A stretch of 64,000 nt of DNA from Portulaca oleracea (lineage: Eukaryota; Streptophyta; Magnoliopsida; Caryophyllales; Portulacaceae), in the NCBI GenBank assembly GCA_029582165.1, contig CM055891.1:29304832-29368831 (forward strand), read 5' to 3'. The position numbers and the translations under genes are program-made. The number at the start of each line of letters is the position of its first letter. The first letter of the stretch is position 1. The notes below the pieces were generated by a model that saw only the letters and a list, made by a program, of their open reading frames with translations, did no database searches and was not told where the DNA came from. Of the stretch, positions 1 to 11,635 are shown in pieces.

Positions 1-530
1 TGTTAATATTATTAAGGTAATAAATGTCGTTAATTATAATTGTTATGTAAATTTTGTTAAAACATATTATTATAAATAAGTTGTTTAGAAGTGTTGTTAT
101 TATTATTATATTATGCTAATTATTATTGTTAATATTGTTATTTAAATAAATTTTTTTATTAATATAATTAATGTTATTAATTATAATTATTATGTTAATT
201 ATGTTTAAATTATGTTAATTAATATTATTAATACAAGTTGTTTATAAGTGTTGTTGATATTATTAACAATATTAGTAAATGTTGTTAAAATTATTATGTA
301 TTTATTTAAAATAATATCATTATGGTAAATAATGTTGTTAATTGTTATTATTATGTTAATTATGTTACAATTTTTTATTTTTTTAAAATATTATTATTAT
401 GATAATTAATATTAGAATTGTATGTTATTTATTAATGTTGAAGCTACTAACATTATTATTACGAATTAGTATCCCAATTATTATTAGTATATTAATAATA
501 ATTGTTTTATGTTGAAGGTTTTTGGAGACT
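1..530. repeat. AT-rich TTA/TTAT low-complexity tract
   Basis: The first half kilobase is built almost wholly from short TTA, TTAT and TGTTAAT words with almost no G or C. No reading frame of note crosses it. It looks like an expanded microsatellite-like or degenerate repeat next to the transposase remnant that follows. Whether it belongs to that element cannot be decided, because its left end lies outside the window. Confidence 0.7.
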
Positions 531-659
531 TTTGGCGGGGGCGGCGTTGATTCTCCCATTTTATGTAAAAATGTTTTGAGTATTGAAGCATTGCGAATGG
601 GCCAATGGAGTAGGCTGGCAATCGGTTTTAGGTTTATGCAGGCGTGCAGAGAAAAGATG

Positions 660-1365
660 CCGATAGTCCGTTAAGGTGTTATTTGAAGTGTTGGAGTGCG
701 GAAAGTATCGTGGCAAATTGAGCGATCTAGATGATGCGGCTCGTCGAGTACGTCAACGAAGGCGTGCCAATGTAAATTCGCCATTGTTGCGTGGACTCGC
801 AACGAAACGGAATGGCGAGTTAGAGTGTGCGACGGTGACCGGGGGAAGCACAATCATGCATTCATCGTGTACGAGGAAGGGCATCGTCACGACATCCATT
901 AACCTCACGAAATGAAAGAACATGTCCGGGATATGACCAACACGGGTTGCACACCGGCGACGATACAAACGTCGTTGAAGATTAGGTTCCCCGCCTCTAC
1001 GATAAACGTGAAGCAAGTATACAACGAGCGGGCAAAGATGCGCACTGAGGAATTGGATGGTAGGACGGCTGCGGGACAATGCTTGCGCATGGCGAAACTC
1101 GGCGGCACGTCTCTTTGTCGATTATGATGACGATGGCGAGCCGTCGAGGTTTTTATGTCATCCTTACTCGTTGAAGTTGCTACGTACGTACCCAAATGTC
1201 ATTCTCATTGACACAACGTACAAGACTAACAAGGCAAAGTGGCCTTTATGTGAGCTCGTAGGCATGACACCGACAAACCAAAACTTCCAGATTGCTTACT
1301 CGTTCATGCGAGACGAGAAGATGGAATCTTATGAGTGGCTATTGTGGAGAGTGTATGAATTGTTG
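660..1365 (+). pseudogene. Decayed Mutator-like (MULE/FAR1-type) transposase fragment
   Basis: Pieces of a MULE-family transposase are spread over two forward frames. An N-terminal part reads KHNHAFIVYEEGHRHDI, then meets an in-frame TAA near 901 and resumes as MKEHVRDMTNTGC. A second frame from about 1100 gives SLKLLRTYPNVILIDTTYKT and QNFQIAYSFMRDEKMESYEW, which is the start of the MULE transposase catalytic domain (the DTTYKTN motif around the first catalytic Asp). At least one frameshift near 1110-1130 and one stop break it, and the rest of the catalytic domain is missing, so it cannot encode active enzyme. From the family, such proteins bind terminal repeats and move Mutator-like elements. 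Family assignment is firm, boundaries are approximate. Confidence 0.8.
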
Positions 1366-1451
1366 GCCGCGGCCGTGCCGGGATCTAGGCGCCGCACCGG
1401 CGGCGTGCTTGCCGTGCTTGCCGTGCTATTGTGGAGAGTGTATGAATTGTT
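1338..1451 (+). repeat. 27-bp direct repeat flanking a GC-rich insert
   Basis: The words GCTATTGTGGAGAGTG and TATGAATTGTT occur back to back at 1338-1364 and again at 1425-1451. Between them lie about 60 bases of GC-rich sequence (GGCCGCGGCCGTGCC, GCCGTGCTTGCCGTGCT), very unlike the AT-rich surroundings. The insert interrupts the transposase remnant and looks like a local duplication with filler. Confidence 0.7.
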
Positions 1452-3567
1452 TTTATTTTTTTTCGTTTTTTCGGCCGAAATTTAAGTTTACAAAATATAA
1501 AACCTCAAATTCAAATTACAAATTCGAAACATACCTCAAATTCGTCGATTAAATCCCGGTATGAGGGTGGTTTGTGGTGGTCGATGGTTGAGAGCGTTTT
1601 CTAGAGAGATAAAACTAGAGAGATAGTGGAGAGTGAAAGTATGAGGTTCAAGGGCGTGGGTTGGAAATATTATGCGAAAGGTGGGCGACAATAGTAAAAA
1701 GGGGGGCGACGAAAAGCAAGCGGGTTTATAAATGAACCATTTTTTTTTTGAGGGAGTATAAATGAACAATTATTGTAATAGAAGTGAACAATCTAGTATC
1801 TGTAGTGAACAATCTAATATATGTAGGTGAACAATCATATTAGGTGCACCTAATAAATTCCATCATGGATCACATTAGTTAGTTCTGGGACAGAAGATTT
1901 TTTTATAACTAATACTCCCTACGTATTTCATTGTTATGGTCTCCAATCTCTTTATACAATACTCCATCCGTTTTACGTTAATTGTCGTATTTGAAAATCG
2001 TGCAGTAAAATTAAAAAATTTGACTATAAATTTCTCGATTTATACAATAGTAGTTATACTACGTATTTGAGTGCTTAAATAAAAGTGTCACTCAACTTTC
2101 TAATTTAGTCAAAAATGCAACTGATTTTTGAAAACTGTAAAAAAATATCATTCAGTTTTTTCATATTATCAAGAATACTATTGTGACTATTGATTATCTG
2201 CTATAGCAGGTAAATTGTTCTTCCTCCCCTTCATTCATGGCAACCTATTGATGCACATCCTGCTCAACACCACCATTGTTGCCGCCGTCACCACCACCTT
2301 CGCCACCACTACCGCCACCGTTAATTTTACTCAATCTCTATACCAATCTCCAATATCCATTACATAACTAACTAACTAACAAACTAACTAAACAAACCCT
2401 CACTCTTTATCTTCTTCTTTCTCTTTCCCTACATAGCCATTGAGTAAACAAGACCATTAATTACTAGTTAATTCAAACAAGCCCTTATATATCTTTTGAA
2501 ATTGTGTTCAATTTATATTTAAAATTTTTATCCAACTCATAGAATTCATTTAAACATAAAAAAAAAATAAGTGATATGACATTTACCTACCTCAACTTAC
2601 CTTACCTATACTTAATCATAAATCCTTAAAGAACAGGGTCAAATTTAACCAAATCTAACCATACTAATCACACTTTATAAATTTAACTGTAACTACCATT
2701 AAGCGTATCACTATAAGAATACATACATCTAGTTCTCTCCAAACCAATGCAAAGTACAAACGGGAATAGAAATGAAATTACCAGCAAAAGAGGACTCACT
2801 CAAAAAGATGTGTATATATATGTTTTCTCATTTCAATACTATTATTATTTTCTAAGTAACATGGAAACCACTACTTACACTCAAGACTTACAACTTACAA
2901 CCTTAAACTACATCAGAACCAGTGTTTTGGGAACCCTTTTTTTCCTTGTTTTTTTTGGGGTTGGGGGTATTAATCAGCCTTGAAAAAAAAACACACGACT
3001 GAAATTAAAATATACACACAAAAACCCTAATCAGCATGAACAAAAAAAAAAAAACACCAAACTAAACAATCAAAAGCAAATCCAATCTCCCCTAGCTTCA
3101 CTTTTCAACAAGGACTGATTCTGAAACTTCTGTCATGTCTTCAAAAACCCTTTTGTCAGTTCATCCCAGTGAGAAGAAGTTGTCACTTTCTACATTAAGT
3201 CATCCAGTTTTGAATCTGAACGTGGTCAGTTTACCTCCGTGTTACATGCTCTGATGCCACGTTAGAATGCAGCCCGGCATTGCCTCGAGTTAAAGTCAGA
3301 AGAAATGGTCTTATCTCACTCGGCTAGGCTAGTGGGGCCCCCACAAGTTTCAACAACAACAAACGTCAATATTGTCCCGCTAACATGAAGTCTACTGCAG
3401 TCACAATGTAGACAGCCTTCTCCCATGCACGGAAATGCATGAAGACGTTGATCCCAACGGACCCAAATGACAAAAAGCTCTGAAAAGTAAAGGACAAAAC
3501 CATTTCGAAAACCAGGGGGGCCCACACGTTTTGTAGGGTAAGATTAGGTCATTTTGAGTAAGCTGGA
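1452..3567. other. Gene-free stretch with MITE scraps and probable 3' flank of the TRM gene
   Basis: I find no supported gene here. At 1735-1860 a GTGAACAAT word recurs about every 27 bases and ends in AGGTGCACCTAATAAATT, a pattern seen again near 43214-43430 and 48530-48660. At 1960-2060 there is the left part of a Stowaway-like MITE (TACTCCATCCGTTTTACG and a following TTAATTGTCG). From about 3100 to 3567 the sequence adjoins the stop codon of the minus-strand gene and may contain its 3' untranslated region. The small open frame at 2747 shows no recognisable features. Confidence 0.5.
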
Positions 3568-6500
3568 TCACATCAATTCCTCGACCAAATCTTCGAGAAT
3601 GGACTCTTGAAGCTGAATTCCAATGCTCTCGCGATCGACCTGTGGGTCCCTCCACGTCCCGGCGGGTTTTACGAAATCACCTGCGAGGATCTGGTCGAGT
3701 GTACGCCTGGGCCCACCATCCATCTTCAAGTACCGCTCGACTTCTTCCCATGTCTCGGTGAAGATGTCTTTCCCCTTTGACTCGGGATGAACAAAGGAGG
3801 GCTTTGAGAGAGATAATGTGCAGCCGAAGTTGACCCAACAGATCTCGACGAGGACCTCGTTGATGAGGTAGAAAAGGAGATTGAAGTCACAGGGGAGGAG
3901 ATCAGGGAGAAAGTCAACTTCATCGATCAATTCTGGGTCGATAAGGTGGTCGGAGAAAAGAGACCTCTCAAGAAGCTCTTCCCAGGTCAAACCGGACATT
4001 TGCACCACCGCTTTGACAAAGTCAAATGTGTGTTTGTTGTCCTCCATGTCGTACTTGTTGTAGAGGACTTGCTCCGATGACAGTGATAAATTTTCTGCTT
4101 CGAAGTGGATTTGGCGCGGTTGAAAAGACTCAACAACTGCAAGGGATTGAGGAGAATAGGGATTAGTATGGTCATAATGGTGATTTAAGGGTCTGTTCTT
4201 TTCAAAGGCATGGAAAAGTTGGGTAAAGTAAGGATTAGTAAATTCAGGTAAAAGTTGAAAAGCTGCGTGTTGGAAATACCGGAAGAATGGGTAGATTTAA
4301 CTCGTTTAAGTCAGGTAAAATTGTTAGTTGCTTACTACTCTATGGAGAAGAGGTAGAAGAGCTTCAGAGAGGCATTTGCTCTGGTTCACTACAATCTAAG
4401 CTGAAAAAGTTAATTCTTTTTCAGATTACGGACGTAAAACATGTTAGCTGAAACTAAAATCCACTAATTATAATAGAATCCTACCTGTAAAGGATTTGAT
4501 GCCCGGAGGACTGATGTCGTCTTCTTTGAATATTGGCTCTAGAACCGACACTGGACTAGGCTTGCTTGATGCATCGCTTGTGATATCTGCATCTCCGGTC
4601 TTCTCAGTCACCGAACAAGTAAGTGTCGATCCAATTGGCGAAGAGGATGTTTCATTCACATCACAAGTCTCCTGCAGACGAGAAATAATGCACTAAGAAA
4701 ACCCAGATAGCTACATCATTATAAGAACAAACAATCTCCGGAGTTGAAGTTTGACTTCAAATTTTTCTTTATAAAGGGTAAATAAGGCGTGACGCGTCAA
4801 TACCCAATTGCCCATGATAAGCATGGCCGAATAACCCCACAATTTCCACCCGGGAAAATTTTTACCTGTTCTAAGTTTGTCGAAAGATGGTTCTCCTCGG
4901 AACATTTGGAGGAAGTCTCTGCCTCCTCTCGCATGTCAGCTTCAACTGCACAAAATTACGAGAATTTCAATTAGTACATTCAATGCTCAAGCTCAAAAGC
5001 GTTTGCCGAACTGAAAGAAACCGAAAACTACCTTCGACAACCACGGTTTCAGCTTCATCTTCATGAGCAGGCTTATCAATGCTGATCTCACCCGAAATCT
5101 CATCTGACAAACAAGGCTCTAAGACAGGAACCTCGGGTTCACCGGGGTTGCCCTGTTTCACAACCAAGCATGGCTTATCATCAACAGTTTGAGACTCCCC
5201 ATCAAGGGACAATCTGAGCCCTCCATCTGTCCTAGGGCTGCAGATCGCTGCAGGAGAGCTATAACCCGAGAATGAAAGGATCCTCCCAAGAGGCTTGGGC
5301 GCTTGTTTGTTACTAGAATCCACTTCTACATCACCACTGCCTACAATCTCGGCGAGATGTTTCTTAGCTTCAACATAGATGTTAGATTGAGACACCCTTT
5401 GCTCAGAAGAAATAACCGCATCATGCTCTCGAAGGGTTTTTCCGTCTTTCACCTTCTTAAGCCCGTGAGAGGGTCTCGGGATTCTTTCGATGAAGAAATG
5501 ATCTCTGCTAGGGGAAGCCATAGCAACCGCTTCACTTCCCGTTTTTTTCTTTTCTCGGTTTGTCGTTACTGTCTCTTTCGGAATAACCCCATGGTGATCT
5601 ATCCTCATTGCATGCTTAAGCCTTCTCTTGAACTCAGCAAAGGAAAAGTGGGAAGAAACTCTTTCGATTCGACCTTTGTCTCCTACACTACTACGAGGAG
5701 ATTCGGGCAATGAACCGGGTTTTAAGACAACTATTCGGTTCAAATCTTCAGAAGTTTCACTATTCTTTGAAGGGTTTCTCTCGAGACCCTTAAACCGCCT
5801 CCAGAAGAAGTTTTGCTGCTTGGCATTTCCAGGGTTTCGTTCTAAATTTGTCAGAACTTTGAATTTGCCTTCCTCGACTTGCACGTCCTGCAAACTCTGT
5901 ATGTTTCTCGTCAGGAGCGAATTTGGATCCTTCAGAAGCTTGAGAAATGCGTCCTTGTTCGAATTCAGGACGCGCAGAGCATCTACAAGTTCTTGAGAAG
6001 ATTGTATCCTCCCGTCTTTGTTGAATCCCTTCTCATCGGTGAAATGATTGACCAACACCTTAGTTGCCTCGCACAGATTTTCTTCGATAACAGAAGGATC
6101 TTCTTCAACCGGCTGAGTGGTCAATTCACCATCCTGACCCGGGTTCATCTGGGTGACATCTTTTTGGTGAATCCGAGTACAAAGTTCTTCCACCATGTCA
6201 TTTAGGTCGACACCGCCCGAGGGTTTAGTGTTCTTCTGGCGGACAGTGATGTCAGAAACCAATTCTCCGGATGCAACAAATTCATCAGCATCGAGATCAA
6301 TCTTGATCCTCATCCGCCCGTGATTCTTTTTTACATTATTATGGCCTTCGACACTGGGATACTTTTTCTGATCTTGGTCGTCAAACATATCTTCCTCCAT
6401 TAGTTCCTTCACACTCGTCCTACTTGAGTCTATGGTTGGCATTTCACTGTGCACAGCTGTCTGAAATGAAACAAGCTGTCAGAAAAAGTTGAAATGGTAA

Positions 6501-7418
6501 TCCATGGATGATGACAACAACAACCAAAAAAAAAACTCCCATGGGAATCATGCTTGGGCGTAGACCTTTCAATTTGGTCGGGTCGGGTCAGGTTTGGTAT
6601 GCCCCTTCTTCCGGGTTTGTTACATTTCAGGTTTGACCAACCGGATCGGGCCAGCTTTTGCCAGGACTACTTAGGGGGATCCATATATAGGCTGTCTTCC
6701 CCGCATGAACCGACGTTCATAGAGAGGCAGATTTGTGCGGACCCACAGAAAACCTTTCGAAATACCACTTTGAAAGGCAATTTAAACACAAAAAGAAACA
6801 AATTTGGAAAGCCTTTGGAAAACCGATTGATTGACTAGTGCATGGATAGAAGACATTACAAAAAAAAAAAACAAATGAGAACCCAGATGTCATCCCATCA
6901 TATTCATCCTCCGCGACCCGGTGGGAGAAAAGGGAGTGTATTTACTATTTAGAACAGCCATGAATTGATAATATTAACGTAAACGGAAAAGCAAAAGAAG
7001 AAAAACGAACGTGAACTTACATTTGTTTCTTTACAAACTTCACAAGAATCACCCAATGACTCCAGAATAACGTCAGGATATCCAGTGCCTGCCAAATTCC
7101 ATGAAACACTGCCGTCTTTCAACATAACGGTAACAAAGTAGGATTTCAACATACTAATCGGTAAAAACACGACAAAGCAAGAACCCTTCTTAAATACTCC
7201 AACGACATTCCAAACTACCTGCATTAAACGATTTCACTACAAATTACGGAATAAAAAGAAATCTTACCTACTATACGCTTGGTACCACGTTTCCTATCCG
7301 GAAGCAGTTTTTGAGAAGAACGACCATTGCGAATATCAAAGATGTTAATCAAACTCCACATACAGCCCGCTTGATTCTTTTCAAATCGACCAGGACGTTT
7401 TCTTGATTTCTTTGCCAT
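3568..7418 (-). CDS. TRM-type DUF3741/DUF4378 protein (six coding exons)
   Basis: Coding exons (minus strand, in order): 7418-7268, 7088-7021, 6460-5032, 4945-4866, 4671-4485, 4136-3568. All junctions are GT-AG and keep frame, giving 827 residues. The start follows GTTGCC and begins MAKKSRKRPGRFEKNQAGCM, the conserved N-terminal box of a plant DUF3741/DUF4378 subgroup. The large exon 3 is acidic and Ser-rich, with the short motif GRILSFSGYSSP. Exon 5 carries SPVSVLEPIFKEDDISPP and exon 6 ends in a typical DUF4378 C-terminus (VRxx-type acidic helix, then GIQLQESILEDLVEELM). Relatives of this architecture include TON1-recruiting-motif proteins, which act at cortical microtubules and in cell-shape control; that role here is inference. 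A possible 5' UTR splice acceptor (TTTACAG) lies about 40 bases upstream of the ATG. Closest named group may be TRM32-like, but I would not fix a symbol. Confidence 0.88.
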
Positions 7419-7726
7419 GGCAACTAGCTACTACGGTATTACCTCAACCGGGATAATGTCCTGTAAATCCCCATTTAGAGGCAAAACAACATCACTAATC
7501 AAACTTCAACAGATACATAGTTTATCAGGAGATATTGATGACTTAACTAACTGAATCTCAAACAGGTAGACATACTTTCATACAAAAACTTAAACAAAGA
7601 AAAAAAATAATAACACACAAATAACCCCCCACACCCACCAAAAAAAAAAAAGAAAAAAAAAGCTCTTCAAAGGAAAACAACCTTGTTTTGATATGAAATT
7701 TCACCTCAATCACCTACTCCTGCAGA

Positions 7727-7834
7727 CATAGTTACCAGGAACGCTTCCCGGGTCGCTAATTTTTAGACAAATTTAGTCTAGTTTTGACTTCGGAACGCGG
7801 ATCGTAGGCGTATGTAGCGTTCCCAGTAACTATG
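7727..7834. mobile_element. Short hAT-like MITE, copy A (18-bp TIR)
   Basis: The element begins CATAGTTACCAGGAACGC and ends GCGTTCCCAGTAACTATG, an almost perfect 18-bp terminal inverted repeat, in 108 bp. The flanking octamers are CCTGCAGA and GTTGCAGA, matching at 6 of 8 positions, as expected for an aged 8-bp target duplication of the hAT superfamily. It lies 0.3 kb upstream of the TRM-type start codon, probably in a 5' UTR intron. A longer relative sits at 62707-62850. Confidence 0.8.
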
Positions 7835-8368
7835 GTTGCAGATCCAGAGACAGCTCAGGAGCCTGTTTTTTAACCATACACTGAATTTTTACCTTGACAA
7901 AATACAAGGGATACAATATTTAAGGCAGAAGAACCCTGCCCTAACTATAACCACATACAAACTGCATCAAATGATTCAAATATACAAGGAAACAAAGGAT
8001 AGGTTGAGGATTGCTTTTTTCACAACTAAAATAGAATGACCAAATGAAGAAATTTCCAGCCAAATGAATGGAAACAGGGTTACCTGAAATGCAAGGAAAA
8101 AAGATGTCCTGATAAAAACCCTAATCCTGACAGCTGTGAGAGAGATTCTCAGTAGCAAACAATCAAATCAAAAAGCTTTCCAGAAGTGTCAAATGCAAGA
8201 AACAAAAGCTTCTTTTGGGTGGCAAGGAATCAGAATTTGCTGTTTTGAAGCCCAATCTAGCATCTTACTTACTGACTTTACAGTTAACCAATCCAAAGAG
8301 AAGATGCCAAACTCCTGAAATTGGATAATCTGATCTTGATTTGAGCCAAAAACCAGCTTTTTTCCACC

Positions 8369-8928
8369 AAAATTTTACCCACTCCAGAGCTTCAAAACTT
8401 CAATGTGACAACCCCAAATGCATCCAAATGAACTCTCTGACAACTTCACACACAAATTACTCCTCTACAGGATGTGATCTTTTCAGAAATACCCACTTGA
8501 GAATCAACCTTGATTTTTCCAGAAAAAAGCACCAAAAGTAGGCAATCTCCAGCAAAATTTTTACCCACTCCAAAAGCTTCAAAACTTCACTGTGACAACC
8601 CCCAAATGCTTCCAAAACCCAAATGAACTCCCTGACAAATTCACACACAAATCACTCTTCTACAAGATGTGATCCTTTCAGAAATACCCACTTGAGAATC
8701 AACCTTGATTTTCCCAGAAAAAGCACCAAAAGTAGGCAATCTCCAGCAAAATTTTACCCACTCCAAAAGCTTCAAAACTTCACTATGACAAACCCCAAAT
8801 GCATCCAAATGAACTCTCTGCGAACTTCACACACAAATTAACCCTCCACAAGATGTGATCTTTTCAGAAAACCCACTTGAGAATCAACCTTGATTTCCCA
8901 GAAAAAGCACCAAAAGTAGGCAATCTCC
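8369..8928. repeat. Tandem repeat, three copies of a 185-194 bp unit
   Basis: Three consecutive units start at 8369, 8554 and 8748, each beginning AAAATTTTACCCACTCC (copy 2 has one extra T) and carrying TTCAAAACTTCA, AAATGAACTC, CACACACAAAT, GATGTGATC and ACTTGAGAATCAACCTTGAT in the same order. The last unit ends at CAAAAGTAGGCAATCTCC. Spacing differs slightly through small indels. It lies between the TRM-type start codon and the likely promoter, so it probably sits in a long 5' UTR intron. No open frame runs coherently through all copies. Confidence 0.93.
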
Positions 8929-9572
8929 TCAATTTTCCTCCATAGCTACCCTCTATGAACATAGATTTACTTTCCCAATCCCAAAAATGAGAATGTAAAA
9001 ACACAACCTCACTGTATAGTGTACTTGAATAGGATTCCACAATGTAATCATTGTCAGAACAATTGAAAATTCCCCCAACTTTTACTTTTTGCAGGATAGA
9101 ATTAGAAACAAAGAAAAGGGGGTAAAAAAAAAGTCCTGTCCTAAAAAGGACCCACCTCCTAATGGTGGGGTTTCACATAATTTCAACACTAACCCACTTA
9201 TTAAAGTGCAAATCCAGATAATAGGAGAAGAATATTAGAAAACCCAAATCAAATTTGTGGGGTTTATCATTTCAAATCCTTCTTTCTCTTTGCTTGAAGA
9301 TGAATGAATCTGATGATATACTCTCATATTTTCCCCAGAGAAAAAGAACCCATTATTAATACTGCAAATTTGCAGAGAACCCACCATGGATCATCATCAA
9401 TGTCACTGATTTTCTGTGGGTTTTTTTAATTAAAGAGTCACGGACCCAGATGTGGTAGGGTTTATTAATACTATAAGAAGTTAAGAACAAAGAACAAACA
9501 AGCCCCAGGTGTTGGATGAATCAAGGAATTTGTGAGCTCGATGATTTCAATGCCTAGGTTTTGTAGAGAGAT

Positions 9573-9578
<6 letters not shown>

Positions 9579-9607
<29 letters not shown>
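9579..9607. repeat. (AG)n microsatellite
   Basis: About fourteen consecutive AG dinucleotides. On the minus strand this is a CT run, a common feature of plant 5' UTRs and promoters. It lies 2.2 kb upstream of the TRM-type ATG and may mark the transcription start zone of that gene; this placement is inference. Confidence 0.85.
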
Positions 9608-9612
<5 letters not shown>

Positions 9613-10622
9613 GTGATGACTTTTTGACTTTTTGTGAGGGATGACGACGAGAGTAGACAGGGGTAGAGACAACAAGAAGGGTATTTTGGTGAATTTTAGG
9701 TTGATACGGGGAGATTATTGGAATTGGAATTAGAGAATGAGCTGGTGTCATCGTGCGATTGTGTCAGTTCCGGGCAGTTTTTATTTCTTCTTTTTCTTTT
9801 TCTTTTTTTTGTTTCCTGTTTCATGTTCTAGCTTTAGCTTCATCTTTTGGGTACGGCTGATAAAACTTTGGATCTGGGTTGATTTGGGTTCCGATGAATC
9901 AGATATCCGACGATGTCTAATATTCAGGGTTTTGGTACATGATTCAGGTTGGACAAATTAGATAAGCATAAATTTGGATCTAAATTGAGCTTGAACAACA
10001 GAAAATTGGAAAACATTGTGTTTAAATTTTCATCAAATCGATGAATGTAAAAATTTGGACGAAAATTATATGATCATGTACACTTTTTTTGGGTCAAACT
10101 AAACCAGATTTTCTGGTCATATTTATTTTTACAGCCATAGGGTCATAGGCTACGTAGTACGATGGCACAAAGTTATTGGGAGGTGGCACATATTTTTTGG
10201 AAAATTGATTGAAAGGTTACAAATTTTTTATAATGCACTCACATGTCACATATTTTTGCAAAAGCTTATTGTAAGTAACAATCCATGTTATTTTGACCGA
10301 AATCTAGCGACATATATTAATACTTATCTTGTTATATTGTTATGTTGTACATATTGCACTTCAAGGCACTTTGTACTTAATTTCAATGCAAATTTGTTGG
10401 TTTGTAACGAACTTAATATTAAAGCAAATAGATAGCTACTTATCCTTTAAGGTTGTTTTTTTTTTTTAAATACGTAGATCAAGTTAGGAAAAATTAGGCT
10501 AGGTTATGTACTTATGTTAGGAATAAGTTTAGGTTAGATAAGTTAGTGGATGAGTAAACATTTTTTACAAAGTAAATGTTGAGTTTGTTGAGGTTGAATT
10601 TGATTAGGTTAGATTAGGTTAA
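9608..10622. other. Gene-free stretch upstream of the TRM-type gene
   Basis: No supported gene. The part 9840-10060 is a degenerate repeat-like stretch (GGGTTGATTTGGGTTCCGA and similar words) resembling the hAT-type MITE debris near 41810 and 53510. A poly-T run lies at 9784-9811. The open frames here are short, low in complexity and without family likeness. Confidence 0.4.
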
Positions 10623-11635
10623 GGCCATGTTCGGCAAAATTAGCGGATTCAGTAGCGGATAGCGGTTGGGGTAGCATATAGCGGTTGACATAGCAGATAG
10701 CGGTTGGAGTTTAGCGGATAACTGATAGCTGTTTAAGTAATTATTTATAAAGAATATGTTCGTTAAAATTAGCAGTTGGATTAGCTGATGAAGATAAAAT
10801 GACCGAAAAGGACATTAATGTTATTATTATTATTATTGCAAATTAGTATTCCCTTCATTCCATATTGTTTGTTTTTTTGTTGACCGTTACGGTATCCAAT
10901 GTAACTCTGTGATTGATAATTTAATTTCTTATATAATATCTTATTAATAATAACAATATTATACTTTTAGGATAATATTTTTCGTTACGAATTTAATGAT
11001 CGTAATTTTTTTAACAAATCATCGTATATATTGATGCCAAATTTATTGTCAAATTTTTTAAATTTTCTCTACCCAATTTTCAAAGAGGATAAATAATATG
11101 GAATAGATGTAGTTATGTCAACTTGGATATTCTCGCCACTTCTTGGAACTCGTAAGAAATTTACCATATCCCACGGACAGCTCGACATTTTCAGTTTTCT
11201 TTAACTTCATGCCCAATTCCTTTTTGTTCAATGGTTCAGGGAAGGAAGGTTGCTTCTGCGGTTCTGCCTTGATAATTATGCTTCAAAAATGGAAATTAGG
11301 GACTAGGGAGGATGGAAGTTACGGACGAAACAAAGGATTCTGCAGAAGCGGACATGGGCAATGGATTGAACCCTACGTTGTCTTTTATAGCAATGGTAGG
11401 AGCTGTAAATATATAATAATGCTGAGGGCATTTATGACAACTGAAGCATCCAAACGCTAATTACAGCTTCAAACGTTAACAAAGGCAGCGTTTGAAATCT
11501 TCTACAAAACGCTTGTTAAAACTCTATAAGCTAATTAAAAACGCTAATTTGCCAAACATCTAAAATTAGTAAAATAGAGTTTTGATTCAGTCAAAACGCT
11601 AAACGCTATCTTAAACGCTAATGCCGAACAGGGAC
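10623..11635. mobile_element. PIF/Harbinger-like non-autonomous element (TAA duplication)
   Basis: The left end reads GGCCATGTTCGGCAAAATTA and the right end, reverse complemented, GTCCCTGTTCGGCATTAGCG. TAA flanks both sides (10620-10622 and 11636-11638), the 3-bp target duplication of PIF/Harbinger elements. Subterminal regions are packed with AGCGGATAGCGG-type words on the left and AAACGCTAAACGC on the right. The interior is unusually long (about 1 kb) because it holds a Stowaway-like MITE near 10848-11113 and a further unrelated 300-bp stretch. A shorter relative lies at 42457-42828. Confidence 0.75.
10848..11113. mobile_element. Degenerate Stowaway-like MITE nested in the Harbinger-like element
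   Basis: The left end TATTCCCTTCATTCCATATT and the right end AATATGGAATAGATGTAG are diverged versions of the Stowaway terminus (CTCCCTCCGTTCCATATTAA). Interior words shared with intact copies at 13208 and 14291 include GATTGATAATTT, ATATAATAT, AACAATATTATA and TTTTTCGTTACGAAT. It sits inside the larger TAA-flanked element, so it inserted later. Confidence 0.6.

Noticed and set aside
4711..4905. 64-codon frame starting MFRGEPSFDKLRTG
   Set aside because: It overlaps TRM-type exon 4 in the wrong frame; the in-frame reading EADMREEAETSSKCSEEN joins both neighbouring exons with correct phases.
5303..6205. Three forward frames of 108-136 codons
   Set aside because: They are antisense shadows of the large third exon of the TRM-type gene.
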